The notes under the pieces are model-generated. The model did not search any database. It was not told the DNA's origin and was given only the letters and a program-made list of their open reading frames with translations. Source: an uncultured Lachnospiraceae bacterium (lineage in GTDB: Bacteria > Bacillota > Clostridia > Lachnospirales > Lachnospiraceae). Taken from it: a stretch of 43,241 bases of DNA. The position numbers and the translations under genes were made by a program. Below are positions 8,150 to 16,906 of this stretch, in pieces (within the stretch, counting starts at the first letter, position 1; each line of letters begins with the position of its first letter). The stretch lies in assembly GCA_944381575.1 (NCBI GenBank), contig CALWLS010000013.1, positions 1-43,241 on the forward strand, written 5' to 3'.

Positions 8150-9562
8150 TTAGAAAGGTCCAAGTTTTATCATTTGAGCGATTATTACAAATGCAACAGC
8201 CGCAACATACCACATGGCTAATAGAGGGAGATAAAATTTAGCCCATTTGTTCCAAGGTATATTGACCATGCCAAGACAAGCCATAAGGATACCGCCGGTT
8301 GGATAGAAGTAATTGGTAAATCCGTCACCGAGCTGGTATGCTACGACCGCCGTCTGTCTGGTGATGCCGCAAATATCGGCTAAAGGTGTAAGTATCGGGA
8401 ATAAGACAACGGCTTTTCCACTTCCTGAAATAATGAAAAAGTTGATAATGGAAACGCATATCAAAACTCCCACTATAGTTATGTGCGCAGGAAGATTTAC
8501 CAGCAATCCCTGCATTGCGTGCACTATGGTATCGGTTATTGCTCCATCTGTCATTATGACAGATATGGCTCTCGCAAGACAGATGTATATGCCGGCTGAA
8601 AGGCAGCTCTCAGCACCCTTTATCATTTCATCACACATTTTTCTGCTGTCAAGTCCGGCTATGAGGCCTGCGCCTACTCCAAGAACAACGAATAAACCAG
8701 CCATCTCATTCATGTCCCATCCGAGATTAATTATTCCGCCTATCATTACCACGAATATCAGTATAGAATAGATACCGGCAATTTTCAGACGGCCGGACAT
8801 TTCTTTTGGAGCAGCGGATTCATTCCGCATAACGATTTCGCGTCTTTCACGATCTTCTTCGTATGTTAAAGATTTTGTAGGATCGGCAAGAACTTTTCTT
8901 GCATATAGCGATACATAGGTAATACCGATAGAAAGCACGACAATGAAAACAAATACCCTGAACTGCCATCCTGAATAAAGAGGTAGGCCGCAAAGTTTTT
9001 GGGCAACGGCTACGGTAAATGGGTTTGTAAAAGCTGCTGTAAATCCAGAGATGGTGCCAAGTATGACTGTTCCGATGGCAGTCATGGAGTCAAAGCCAAG
9101 CTTTAACATTAACGGGAGTATTATAGGCACATAAATGAGGTTCAGCTCATCCATACCGATAAAAGCGTTTATGGTGGCAAATATTATCATAAGCATCGGT
9201 ATCGCAAGCACACGTTTGTCTTGGAATTTCGCGGCGATGTTACTTATGAGTATATCGATAAGGCCTATCGTTGTCAGTATCTGGAATCCGGCGCCTAAAA
9301 ACAGCGACATGGCTATGATTTGAGCAGATTCTACGAAGCCACGAGGAAAAGCTGTTATAAACCCTAAGAATCCTACTGGAGATGGTTCAATGTAATGAAA
9401 GCTATCAGGATCGACAACAGTTGTGCCTTGAGCATTAACAATCCTGTCATATTCACCGGCAGGGACTACATGAGTAAGTATGACCATGAATAATGCGACT
9501 CCAGCCAAGATTATTACTGTATGCGGCAGTTGAAACTGTCTGTTTTTATTTTTTTGGCTCAT
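8150..9562 (-). CDS. YfcC/DcuC-family membrane carrier
   Basis: A 470-residue integral membrane protein with about 12 hydrophobic segments, starting MSQKNKNRQFQLPHTVIILAG. It has the features of the YfcC branch of the C4-dicarboxylate/basic amino acid carrier family (DcuC, PF03606): an early THVVPAGEYDR loop, GFTAAFTNPFTVAVAQ mid-chain, a cytosolic loop near residues 220-255, and a late ISGSGKAVVLFPIL...GDGFTNYFYPTGG pair of re-entrant motifs. Members move amino acids, peptides or dicarboxylates. It is divergent from an M20 amidohydrolase across a 348-base control region, and a PucR regulator follows that gene, so import of the amidohydrolase substrate or export of its product is inferred. 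ATG with AAGGAG upstream. Confidence 0.85.
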   Translation of the reverse strand: MSQKNKNRQFQLPHTVIILAGVALFMVILTHVVPAGEYDRIVNAQGTTVVDPDSFHYIEPSPVGFLGFITAFPRGFVESAQIIAMSLFLGAGFQILTTIGLIDILISNIAAKFQDKRVLAIPMLMIIFATINAFIGMDELNLIYVPIILPLMLKLGFDSMTAIGTVILGTISGFTAAFTNPFTVAVAQKLCGLPLYSGWQFRVFVFIVVLSIGITYVSLYARKVLADPTKSLTYEEDRERREIVMRNESAAPKEMSGRLKIAGIYSILIFVVMIGGIINLGWDMNEMAGLFVVLGVGAGLIAGLDSRKMCDEMIKGAESCLSAGIYICLARAISVIMTDGAITDTIVHAMQGLLVNLPAHITIVGVLICVSIINFFIISGSGKAVVLFPILTPLADICGITRQTAVVAYQLGDGFTNYFYPTGGILMACLGMVNIPWNKWAKFYLPLLAMWYVAAVAFVIIAQMIKLGPF

Positions 9563-9910
9563 GATGTTCTCCTTGTTAATAATTTGTTGCGGGATATGTG
9601 AGCATAATATCAGCGGTGATTTTTATTTATAATTTATTTGATTTATCATGAATGGCACAACATATAAAATATCTGATAGAATATGGAAATTCTTCTTATA
9701 TTTTGTAGTAGCGAGTTATGTGCTCGACAGAAATTATTTGATCTTAAGGTATATAACTCAATCTGACTTATATTGTGTATGATGAAAATCCGCAGTCTAT
9801 CCATCAGTATGTAGGTTGAGACAGAGAAAATCATTAGTTAGGATAAATACAGATATGTATAATGCGTGTGTATGGGCAGGAAATTTTGCGGTGGAAAGAT
9901 GGAGGAGCGC
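9563..9910. promoter_or_regulatory. Divergent control region between YfcC carrier and M20 hydrolase
   Basis: A 348-base AT-rich spacer without a gene. It contains TATAAT at 9858-9863 as a candidate -10 for the amidohydrolase and a TATTAT on the minus strand near 9607-9612 for the carrier. An inverted pair, GAGTTAT (9713-9719) and ATAACTC (9753-9759), is spaced 33 bases apart and is a candidate site for the nearby PucR protein. Nothing else is recognised. Confidence 0.4.
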
Positions 9911-11083
9911 ATGAACATCAACTATAAAGAATATGAAAAGGAAGTAATTGAATTACGCAGATACTTTCACGAAAATCCCGAGTTGGGATTTAAAGAATAC
10001 AATACATCTGAACATATAAAAGAGTATCTGAAAAAGCTTGGGCTTGATCCTTATACAGTAGCTGGAACAGGAGTTGTAGCCGTTATTAAAGGCGGGTATC
10101 CGGGCAAAACGGTACTGCTGAGGGCGGATATGGACGCACTTCCAATACAGGAGGAAAACGACGTTTCCTATGCGTCAAAGAATCCGGGAGTAATGCATGC
10201 CTGCGGGCATGATGGACATATGGCAATGTTGTTGGTCGCTGCCAGAGTTTTAGTTCAGTTGAGAGATGAGCTGCATGGCAATGTGAAACTTGTTTTTCAG
10301 CCTAACGAGGAGATAGCAGGTGCATGTTATATGGTTGATGAAGGGGTTTTAGAAAACCCTCATGTCGACGCTTCATTCGGAGTGCATCTATGGACGCCTA
10401 TAGAGAGTGGTAAAATAGGATTAAAAAGCGGGCCTGTGATGGCGGAGATGTTTAATTTTAAAATAAATGTCATGGGAGTAAGCTGCCATTCCTCCGCACC
10501 TCAGGATGGCGTCGATGCGATTTTATGCGCTTCCAACATAGTACAGGTACTGCAGTCGATTCCGGTAAGAGAAATAAATCCAATGGATACTACCATAATA
10601 TCTGTATGTAGTATACATGGAGGTTCTTCGACAAATATAATATCGGATAAGGTCGTTCTTGAAGGAAGTATAAGATACCTGTATGACGGACGTGACGACG
10701 GCATGGAACAGCCGAGAAAACGTATGGAACGCATAGTGAACGGCATATGCGCAGCTTACAGGGCAAAGGCTGAGATAAGTTTTGAGCCAAGTAATTATAT
10801 ACTCATAAATGATGAAGAGAGCGTAGCGTTTTTAAAGGAAAAAGTTATGCCGGAAATAGTTCCTGACAGCGAAATAATCCCATACTGCACCATGGGAGGA
10901 GAGGATTTTTCCGAGTTCACCAATAGAAATAATGTGCCGGGAGCGTTTATTTTTATAGGGACGGGCAACAGGGAGAAAGGGACCGATCACCCTCATCACT
11001 GCAATACGTTCAATATTGATGAAGAAACCCTTATAACCGGTGTGAAGCTGCATGTGGAGACAGCGCGTAAGTATCTTCAATAA
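9911..11083 (+). CDS. M20-family amidohydrolase / metallopeptidase
   Basis: A 390-residue cytosolic zinc hydrolase of the M20D type (N-acyl-amino acid amidohydrolase, AbgB/HipO-like). It shows MHACGHDGH (95-103, metal-binding Cys/His), RADMDALPIQE (71-81), PNEE (131-134, catalytic Glu region), and late GGEDFSEF and HPHHCNTFNID. The ATG at 9911 is chosen over an earlier frame start at 9866 because GGAGGAG (9901-9907) stands just before it and the conserved fold begins there. It should cleave an amide bond, freeing an amino acid from an acyl or aryl group. It is divergent from the YfcC carrier and convergent with PucR, which supports a small uptake-and-hydrolysis unit. The exact substrate cannot be read. 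Confidence 0.88.
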   Translation: MNINYKEYEKEVIELRRYFHENPELGFKEYNTSEHIKEYLKKLGLDPYTVAGTGVVAVIKGGYPGKTVLLRADMDALPIQEENDVSYASKNPGVMHACGHDGHMAMLLVAARVLVQLRDELHGNVKLVFQPNEEIAGACYMVDEGVLENPHVDASFGVHLWTPIESGKIGLKSGPVMAEMFNFKINVMGVSCHSSAPQDGVDAILCASNIVQVLQSIPVREINPMDTTIISVCSIHGGSSTNIISDKVVLEGSIRYLYDGRDDGMEQPRKRMERIVNGICAAYRAKAEISFEPSNYILINDEESVAFLKEKVMPEIVPDSEIIPYCTMGGEDFSEFTNRNNVPGAFIFIGTGNREKGTDHPHHCNTFNIDEETLITGVKLHVETARKYLQ

Positions 11084-11116
11084 AGAATCTTTTGATCTGT
11101 AACATAATATATAAAG

Positions 11117-11147
11117 GCCCCTTGTGTTTTATTCTGCCACAAGGGGC
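11117..11147 (-). terminator. Terminator between M20 hydrolase and PucR (serves pucR)
   Basis: A perfect 10-bp GC stem (11117-11126 with 11138-11147). Read leftwards it is followed by CTTTATATATTATG, a passable U-tract for the minus-strand PucR gene. Read rightwards the tract is weak, but the stem may also protect the 3' end of the M20 transcript. Confidence 0.7.
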
Positions 11148-11176
11148 GTTGCTATATCTGTATATAGATCATGATA

Positions 11177-12760
11177 TTAATAATATGAAAGCACCCTCAG
11201 GCTCAGTTCCATCAGAAAAAGATCTTGATGGCTGCTCAGGGATATATGTGAAAGACTTTCTATTTTTTCAAGCCTGTACAGGAGCGACTGACGGTGGATA
11301 TTAAGCTTGCGGGCCGTGAGACTGGTATTGTAATTGGTTTTTATGTAGGTACACATGGTTTCGATAAGATTGATACCGGGGTTATGTTCGACTGTAAGTG
11401 GACTTATTAGCTCTGAGGCTATTTTCAGCATGTCTTTATTATCAGAGAGGAGCTTTATGATGCGGGACTCCCTCGTATCCTCATATGTGAAACGATGAAT
11501 GTTGCCGCTTAAATGCATGCAGTAGTTTAAAGCCTGCAATGCGTTTTTATAAAGTTCTGAAAAAACAGGCATCGCATCGCTCTTATTGCTTATGCCGAAA
11601 TAAAACTCATATGCCCTGAAACGGTGTATAAACTTATCATAAAGTTTGTCTATCCATCCGCCCGTATTTTTGTAGAGAGCCTGAGAAACCTGTAAATATA
11701 TAATAAATTCGAGGTCACGGCCTGATACCATTGCTGCACCAGGCCAGGAGCGGCCCTCCTTAATGAGCATATTTTCAAATTCATTGCTCAGTGCTGCGGC
11801 GTTGGACACAGAGTAGTTTTCTATGTATATATCCATGTCCCTTGGCACCGCTTTCATTACGATGCATACATAAGACTTGGTGATGTCAAAGCCAAGCATC
11901 TTTCCCTGCCGTACCATTTCCGTAAGGGATTCAAAATTGTCTGTTGACAGATTCCACAGGAAATCGTTTTTCAGCTTTAGTTTTGTCAGATATTCTATAT
12001 TACGCTTGTTGAACCAGAGAGACAGCGGGAAGCATATGTATTTTTCAGTCTCGTTGGCTCCTAGGCTTGTTATCATATTGTATTCATCGCTTTCGTCGGT
12101 AAATTTAATATTGATATATCCATATGAAGTACGGCTCAGTTTGATATCGAATTTTCTCTCGCTCAGATATCCGTATCCTGCATCCTCCACTGGCCTGTCA
12201 GTTTTCCTGTCATTGGAAGTATATAAAGACATGCATAACTGTTCGTCATCAGGATCATAGATCCCGATATCGGCTTTAAGTGAAGTGGAAATATAAGCAG
12301 CGGCATCCTCCAGAGGCTTAGATTCGAAAAAAGCATTGAAGAGCTGGCTTTGGAGCTGTTCAAGCTTGAAGTGAAGTTTATTATTGATTGCAGCGTTCAC
12401 CGCTGACTGTATGGAAGAAAATCTTATGTCCCATGGTATGGTGAATACAGGAAGCTTTACCTTTAGGGCATATGACAGGACTGAATCATCGATGATGTAA
12501 TCGGGATCTTCAAACGACAGTAACAATGCCGAGCCTTTTGAGTCATGTACCCACTTTATCAGTGATTTAAAGGCTTTGGGGTCATCGAGACATCCTGAAG
12601 CCGTGGAAAGCACGGCCTCATCTTTTCTTATAAAATCTCCCGCGGGCAATTCCTGGATGCAGACTGAGGAAACATTTGTCTGTGACAGATTATAACAATT
12701 TGTTATCTGCTTTATCCCGGGCACTATGCCTGAATCCATCATTTCAGCCAGTGTATACAT
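11177..12760 (-). CDS. PucR-family transcriptional regulator
   Basis: A 527-residue regulator. The N-terminal part (about 1-120, beginning MYTLAEMMDSGIVPG) matches the PucR ligand-sensing domain (purine catabolism regulator N-terminal family). The middle is a GGDEF-like/CdaR-type region, and the C-terminus (about 465-525, TARKLNIHRQSLLYRLEKIE) is the PucR helix-turn-helix. Such proteins activate nearby catabolic genes in response to a small nitrogen-containing metabolite. It lies next to the M20 hydrolase/YfcC pair and is the obvious candidate to control them. It starts with ATG behind GGGAGG. Divergent from a Cys/Met lyase, which it could also influence. Confidence 0.85.
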   Translation of the reverse strand: MYTLAEMMDSGIVPGIKQITNCYNLSQTNVSSVCIQELPAGDFIRKDEAVLSTASGCLDDPKAFKSLIKWVHDSKGSALLLSFEDPDYIIDDSVLSYALKVKLPVFTIPWDIRFSSIQSAVNAAINNKLHFKLEQLQSQLFNAFFESKPLEDAAAYISTSLKADIGIYDPDDEQLCMSLYTSNDRKTDRPVEDAGYGYLSERKFDIKLSRTSYGYINIKFTDESDEYNMITSLGANETEKYICFPLSLWFNKRNIEYLTKLKLKNDFLWNLSTDNFESLTEMVRQGKMLGFDITKSYVCIVMKAVPRDMDIYIENYSVSNAAALSNEFENMLIKEGRSWPGAAMVSGRDLEFIIYLQVSQALYKNTGGWIDKLYDKFIHRFRAYEFYFGISNKSDAMPVFSELYKNALQALNYCMHLSGNIHRFTYEDTRESRIIKLLSDNKDMLKIASELISPLTVEHNPGINLIETMCTYIKTNYNTSLTARKLNIHRQSLLYRLEKIESLSHISLSSHQDLFLMELSLRVLSYY

Positions 12761-13018
12761 TATTCCTCCCTGATACTGCCTCTATTGGCAGCAGATGTTT
12801 GTGAATCGAAAGACTTTACATATTATTAGTACAGATATTATATGATATGTAAGATAAAAACAAGTGTACTGACTTATAATTTGTATATTGTTTTGATTTT
12901 ATACTGTTGATAACATACAGATATAAAAACAAACGGGATAAAAAGCGATAAGTCAAATACGGTGTTACAGCGCACGATATAATCAACCTGAAAATACCAT
13001 TTAAAAGGAGAGTAAATA
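12761..13018. promoter_or_regulatory. Divergent spacer pucR / Cys-Met lyase
   Basis: AT-rich, 258 bases. TATAAT at 12978-12983 is a good -10 for the lyase, with no clear -35. On the minus strand TATAAT (12837-12842) with TTGTTT (12858-12863), spacer 15, is a possible promoter for pucR. No riboswitch (SAM, T-box) that I can recognise is present. Confidence 0.4.
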
Positions 13019-14221
13019 ATGAAATTCAACACTGACGTAATCCATGCGGAGCAGCTTCACGCAGAGCTTACCGGATCATATAAGCCTGTGGCCATGGCCC
13101 ATGTGAGTCCTATATACCAGACCAGCACATATGTGCTTAAGGATTTTGATACCGCGGTGTATCTTAACCAGCATGTGGACGAGGGCTTTGTCTACAGCCG
13201 TTTTGGAAGCCCGAATGCGGATGAGCTGGAGAAAAAGATAGCTTACCTTGAGCATGCGGAGGCGGGGCTTGCCCTTGCCAGTGGACTTGGAGCAATTTCC
13301 ACTGCCATCATAAGCCTTGTAAAGGCCGGCGATCATATAGTGTTCGGCGATGTCATTTACGGATGCTCCTATACCCTTATCTCACAGGTGCTTGCAAAGT
13401 TCGGAGTGACCTATACAAGAGTCGATACTACAAAGGTGGAAAATATCGAGGCGGCTATCCAGCCGAACACAACCCTGGTATATGTGGAAACGCCAGCCAA
13501 TCCTACTCTCAAGATCTCTGATATCAGGGCGATCTCTGATATGTTAAAGACAAAGAACGGCGGAAACATCAGGATGATAGTTGACTCCACCTTTGCATCG
13601 CCGTATCTGCAGAATGCTCTGGACCTTGGAGCAGACCTGGTCGTGCATTCCGCTACGAAATACTTAAGCGGACACGGATTTGGAACAGCGGGAGTGATAG
13701 CCGGGCCGAAGGAGCTTATAGATAAATGCCGCATGCCTTACTTACAGTGCCTCGGAGCGGTCATCGATCCCTTTGACGCATGGCTCATCATGCAGGGCAT
13801 GAAGACTCTCGGGGTACGCATGGAGCGTCATTGCCAGAATGCCATGGCGGTAGCGGAGCATCTGGAAAAGCATCCTAAGGTGGACAGGGTCTATTATCCG
13901 GGATTGAAGAGCCATCCGACCCACGACATAGCGGTCAAACAGATGCACGGCGGCTTTGGAGGAATGATGAGCGTGGATATCAAGGGCGGTATGGATGCGG
14001 TACGTACCGTGATGAATAATGTAAAGGTATTCAGCCTTGCCACCAGTCTTGGAAACGTGGATTCCCTTATCCAGCACTCTCCGTCCATGAGCCATTTTGA
14101 CATGACGCCGGAGGAGCGCTACGCAGCAGAGATATATGACGGACAGGTAAGGCTCTCCATAGGTATAGAGGACGTGGAAGACCTCATTAACGATCTTGAC
14201 CAGGCTCTTGACATGATCTAA
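13019..14221 (+). CDS. PLP-dependent Cys/Met-metabolism lyase (methionine gamma-lyase type)
   Basis: A 400-residue enzyme of the trans-sulfuration PLP family. The PLP lysine is K214 in SATKYLSGHG, with the phosphate/cofactor residues YSRFGSPNADELEKKIAYLE, ASGLGAIS and VDSTFASPYLQ before it and SLGNVDSLIQHSPSMSH after. Family members act as cystathionine gamma-synthase, cystathionine beta/gamma-lyase or methionine gamma-lyase. The absence of met or cys biosynthetic neighbours and the single-gene layout lean towards a catabolic lyase that yields a thiol, ammonia and a 2-oxo acid, but this is inference. AAAGGAGAG lies 7 bases before the ATG, and a strong terminator follows at 14258-14292. Confidence 0.88.
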   Translation: MKFNTDVIHAEQLHAELTGSYKPVAMAHVSPIYQTSTYVLKDFDTAVYLNQHVDEGFVYSRFGSPNADELEKKIAYLEHAEAGLALASGLGAISTAIISLVKAGDHIVFGDVIYGCSYTLISQVLAKFGVTYTRVDTTKVENIEAAIQPNTTLVYVETPANPTLKISDIRAISDMLKTKNGGNIRMIVDSTFASPYLQNALDLGADLVVHSATKYLSGHGFGTAGVIAGPKELIDKCRMPYLQCLGAVIDPFDAWLIMQGMKTLGVRMERHCQNAMAVAEHLEKHPKVDRVYYPGLKSHPTHDIAVKQMHGGFGGMMSVDIKGGMDAVRTVMNNVKVFSLATSLGNVDSLIQHSPSMSHFDMTPEERYAAEIYDGQVRLSIGIEDVEDLINDLDQALDMI

Positions 14222-14257
14222 TTGACTAAACCTTTACTTAAAATTATGATAATAATG

Positions 14258-14299
14258 CGGGCTAAGCTGAACTTTTCAGGCAGCTTAGCCCGTGTTTCT
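14258..14299 (+). terminator. Intrinsic terminator after the Cys/Met lyase
   Basis: A perfect 12-bp stem (14258-14269 with 14281-14292), loop of 11, followed by TGTTTCTTTA. It insulates the following prmA block from the lyase. Confidence 0.88.
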
Positions 14300-14352
14300 T
14301 TATTGAAAATGATGCCAGTCAGAAAATGGCATGTGACGGAGGCAATGTCTAT

Positions 14353-15666
14353 ATGAAATGGAGAAAATATACGATACACACCACGACTGAGGCTGAGGAC
14401 CTGGTAAGCATGATGCTTATGGAGCTTGGAGTGGAGGGCGTTGAGATAGAGGATAACGTCCCGCTTTCAGAGGCGGACACAAAGGGTATGTTCATAGATA
14501 TACTTCCGGAGACAGGGCCTGACGACGGCACCTCAAGGCTCAGCTTTTATCTTCATATCAGGGAGGATGAGAATGCCGGAGATGTCGGGGACGGTCCGAG
14601 CGACGGGACCGGGCAGGTTAAAAGCGGTCAGGCTGATGCAGCGGCTGAAACGGAAGACTTAAGTCAGGATGCCTCCGAGGACAGATCCTACAGCATAGCC
14701 GACAGGCTTTGGACAGAGGCGGAAATATCCGTTCTTATGCAGAGCGTCAGGGATAACCTTGAGGAAATGAGAAATTATATGGATGTAGGCGAAGCCCGCA
14801 TAGAGGAGGGCATAACGGAGGAAACCGACTGGAGGGATAACTGGAAGGCCTTTTTCAAGCCTGTAAAGGCCGGCTCCTTCCTTATAAAGCCGACCTGGGA
14901 GACCGTTCCGGAGGAATATGTTAAGGAAATGGAAGACGGAAGCCTTAAGGTCATAGAGATAGACCCGGGCACTGCCTTCGGCACAGGCTCCCATGAAACG
15001 ACCCAGCTCTGCCTGAAGGCCGTGGAACGATATTTGCAGTCAGGGGATAAGGTGCTGGATATAGGTACGGGAAGCGGTATACTCGGCATCGCCGCCCTTA
15101 AGGCCGGCGCCGGATATGTGGCGGCTACCGAGCTGGACGAGCAGTGCGAGCCGTCAATAATGGATAACACCGGGTTCAATAATATAACGGAAGAAGAGTT
15201 CAGGCTGTTTATAGGAAACATAATAGGAGATGACATTTTTAAGGAAAATGTACTAAGCTCCCTTGAAGCTTCCGGACATGCCGGGAACTCTGTAAATGCT
15301 GAATATGCCGGGAAGGTCTGGAACGACGGGAACACTGGGAATGCCGGTAACACTGGAAATGCCGGAAATAACGGGAACGCCGGACAGGAAAGCTCCGGCT
15401 GCAGCTGCGGCATAAAGAATGATACGCCGGGCGGCAGGAAGTTCGATATCGTCATCGCCAATATCCTTGCTCCCGTAATATGCATGCTGGCAGGAAGGGG
15501 AGAAGCCGACAGTCTTATAAAAACAGGCGGCATTTTCATAACCTCAGGCATAATAGACGAAAAGCTTGGGGACGTGCTCAATGCGTTTAAGTCCAACCCT
15601 GCCTGGGAGATACTTGAGGTAAATGAACAGGGCGAGTGGAGGTCCGTCATAGCAGAGCGAAGGTAA
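14353..15666 (+). CDS. prmA: Ribosomal protein L11 methyltransferase with two low-complexity insertions
   Basis: A 437-residue protein; the family is usually near 300. Conserved parts are all present: N-terminal substrate domain (MKWRKYTIHT...), DWRDNWKAFFKPVKAG (159-174), the IEIDPGTAFGTGSHETTQ loop (201-218), SAM motif VLDIGTGSGILG (234-245) and FDIVIANILAPVI (364-376). Two segments are extra: an acidic Gly/Asp/Ala stretch at about 71-116, and an Asn/Gly-rich stretch at about 296-361 with repeated GNTGNAG units, ending CSCGIKND. Both sit between recognised secondary-structure blocks, so the enzyme may still fold. The ATG at 14353 has GGAGG 10 bases upstream. It trimethylates L11 in the cytosol. 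Its stop is one base from the next ATG. Confidence 0.92.
   Translation: MKWRKYTIHTTTEAEDLVSMMLMELGVEGVEIEDNVPLSEADTKGMFIDILPETGPDDGTSRLSFYLHIREDENAGDVGDGPSDGTGQVKSGQADAAAETEDLSQDASEDRSYSIADRLWTEAEISVLMQSVRDNLEEMRNYMDVGEARIEEGITEETDWRDNWKAFFKPVKAGSFLIKPTWETVPEEYVKEMEDGSLKVIEIDPGTAFGTGSHETTQLCLKAVERYLQSGDKVLDIGTGSGILGIAALKAGAGYVAATELDEQCEPSIMDNTGFNNITEEEFRLFIGNIIGDDIFKENVLSSLEASGHAGNSVNAEYAGKVWNDGNTGNAGNTGNAGNNGNAGQESSGCSCGIKNDTPGGRKFDIVIANILAPVICMLAGRGEADSLIKTGGIFITSGIIDEKLGDVLNAFKSNPAWEILEVNEQGEWRSVIAERR
15305..15383 (+). repeat. Degenerate short tandem repeat inside prmA
   Basis: Imperfect units of about 9-12 bases (forms such as GGGAACACTGG, GGAAATGCC) repeat through this stretch and encode the Asn/Gly-rich insertion (GNTGNAGNTGNAGNNGNAG). 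Length is a multiple of three and the frame stays open. Confidence 0.75.
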
Positions 15667-15667
15667 A

Positions 15668-16741
15668 ATGTTCATTTTCAGTAAGATAAATCCGGAAAAT
15701 AACATGCCGGGAGGCATAAGATCAGGACACATGGGGAAGGAAACGGTCGTAAAAGCGAAAGGCGTAAAAGCAGCAGGAGTAAAATCAGCGGGCTGTTCCA
15801 TAAGGAACATAGAGGATATCCTTGATAAGCATGGTGGAGAGCTTGTAAAAAGAGATATAAATGCCAACAAGGGGACCTATGGAAGGCTCCTGATAATTGC
15901 CGGAAGTAAAGGCATGGCGGGAGCGGCGTATCTTTGCGGCCTTGCGGCGTTTAAGACGGGCGTCGGCATGGTCAAGTATCTGGGGCCTGAAGAAAACCGG
16001 GCGATACTTCAGACCCTGCTCCCGGAAGCCATGTATGAGAGCATTTCATATGCGGAGGAAAAATTTTCAGGCCGTATAAGTAATATCAGTGACTGCCTTT
16101 CCTGGGCGGACGCACTGATACTTGGGCCAGGGCTTTCAAAGTCAGACGAAGCAAGAAACCTGATGCGGCAGATATTTACGGGAAAGAACGCGGACATCAT
16201 AAAAAGGCTCAGACTTGCGGTGATAGATGCGGACGCTCTTAATATCATTGCTGAAGAAGGGCTTGATCTTTCCATGCTGACGGAAAGATCCCGTTCAAAT
16301 GTGGTGATCACGCCGCATGCGGCGGAGATGGCGAGGCTCGTAAATGCATTTTCGGGAAAAAACGCCCTGAAAGTTAAGGACATAAAAAATGATCCGGAAG
16401 GCTGTGCGGCAGATTTTTCCATGAGGTTTAATGTGACGGTTGTCCTTAAGGATGCGAAAACGACTATTGCTGAAGCTGCTTTAAGATCGGAAATAATACG
16501 CATAAGCTCAGGTTCTCCTGCCATGGCGAAGGCAGGGAGCGGGGATGTGCTCTGCGGATTTATAGCCGGAGTATCGGCGGTGCTGTTATGGGATCTTAAA
16601 GACAGTGTCCCGCTTGCGGTCTATATGCATGGCAGGGCCGGTAGCATGGCGGCTCAAAAAAAGGGAGTCCACAGTATACTCGCAAGGGATATCGCGGAGC
16701 ATGCGAATGAGGCGTTTTTGAGTGCTTCATCAGGTAAGTAA
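15668..16741 (+). CDS. nnrD: ADP-dependent NAD(P)H-hydrate dehydratase (YjeF C-terminal domain)
   Basis: A 357-residue member of the ribokinase-like NnrD family, which repairs hydrated NADH/NADPH by dehydration. Motifs are KGTYGRLLIIAGSKGMAGAA (near 67-86), ADALILGPGLS, VIDADALN, VVITPHAAEMARL and the phosphate loop AMAKAGSGDVLCG (about 283-295). The N-terminal epimerase domain (NnrE) often fused to it is absent. Instead there are about 45 poorly conserved residues with a VKAKGVKAAGVKSAG repeat. ATG 15668 follows the prmA stop by one base, so it is coupled, although an internal start would remove the odd extension. The likely operon is prmA-nnrD. Confidence 0.88.
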   Translation: MFIFSKINPENNMPGGIRSGHMGKETVVKAKGVKAAGVKSAGCSIRNIEDILDKHGGELVKRDINANKGTYGRLLIIAGSKGMAGAAYLCGLAAFKTGVGMVKYLGPEENRAILQTLLPEAMYESISYAEEKFSGRISNISDCLSWADALILGPGLSKSDEARNLMRQIFTGKNADIIKRLRLAVIDADALNIIAEEGLDLSMLTERSRSNVVITPHAAEMARLVNAFSGKNALKVKDIKNDPEGCAADFSMRFNVTVVLKDAKTTIAEAALRSEIIRISSGSPAMAKAGSGDVLCGFIAGVSAVLLWDLKDSVPLAVYMHGRAGSMAAQKKGVHSILARDIAEHANEAFLSASSGK

Positions 16742-16804
16742 GCTTGAAAACCGTGCCGGAAAACACATTTATATTAGGCCTTGGCAAGGGACGGCAATAT
16801 AAAC

Positions 16805-16833
16805 TTGATTAATATCAGGGCTGGTTGTATATT
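16805..16833 (+). promoter_or_regulatory. Candidate promoter for serC
   Basis: TTGATT (16805-16810), a 17-base spacer and TATATT (16828-16833) lie 74 bases before the serC ATG. Just upstream TTATATT (16769-16775) pairs with AATATAA (16796-16802), a hairpin without a T-tract. Confidence 0.5.
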
Positions 16834-16906
16834 TGAATCCTAAGCCGTTATACAAATTATTTGGATATAAGTATTGAAGATAGGGATATCGGAAAGGGAG
16901 GAGATT

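Noticed and set aside
15305-15383. Tandem repeats considered as a CRISPR or intergenic minisatellite
   Set aside because: Units are short, imperfect and in frame within prmA; no spacer structure.
14775-15650. 291-codon frame on the minus strand inside prmA
   Set aside because: Antisense to a clear PrmA; Ser/Pro-rich translation with no motif, produced by the codon bias of the sense gene.
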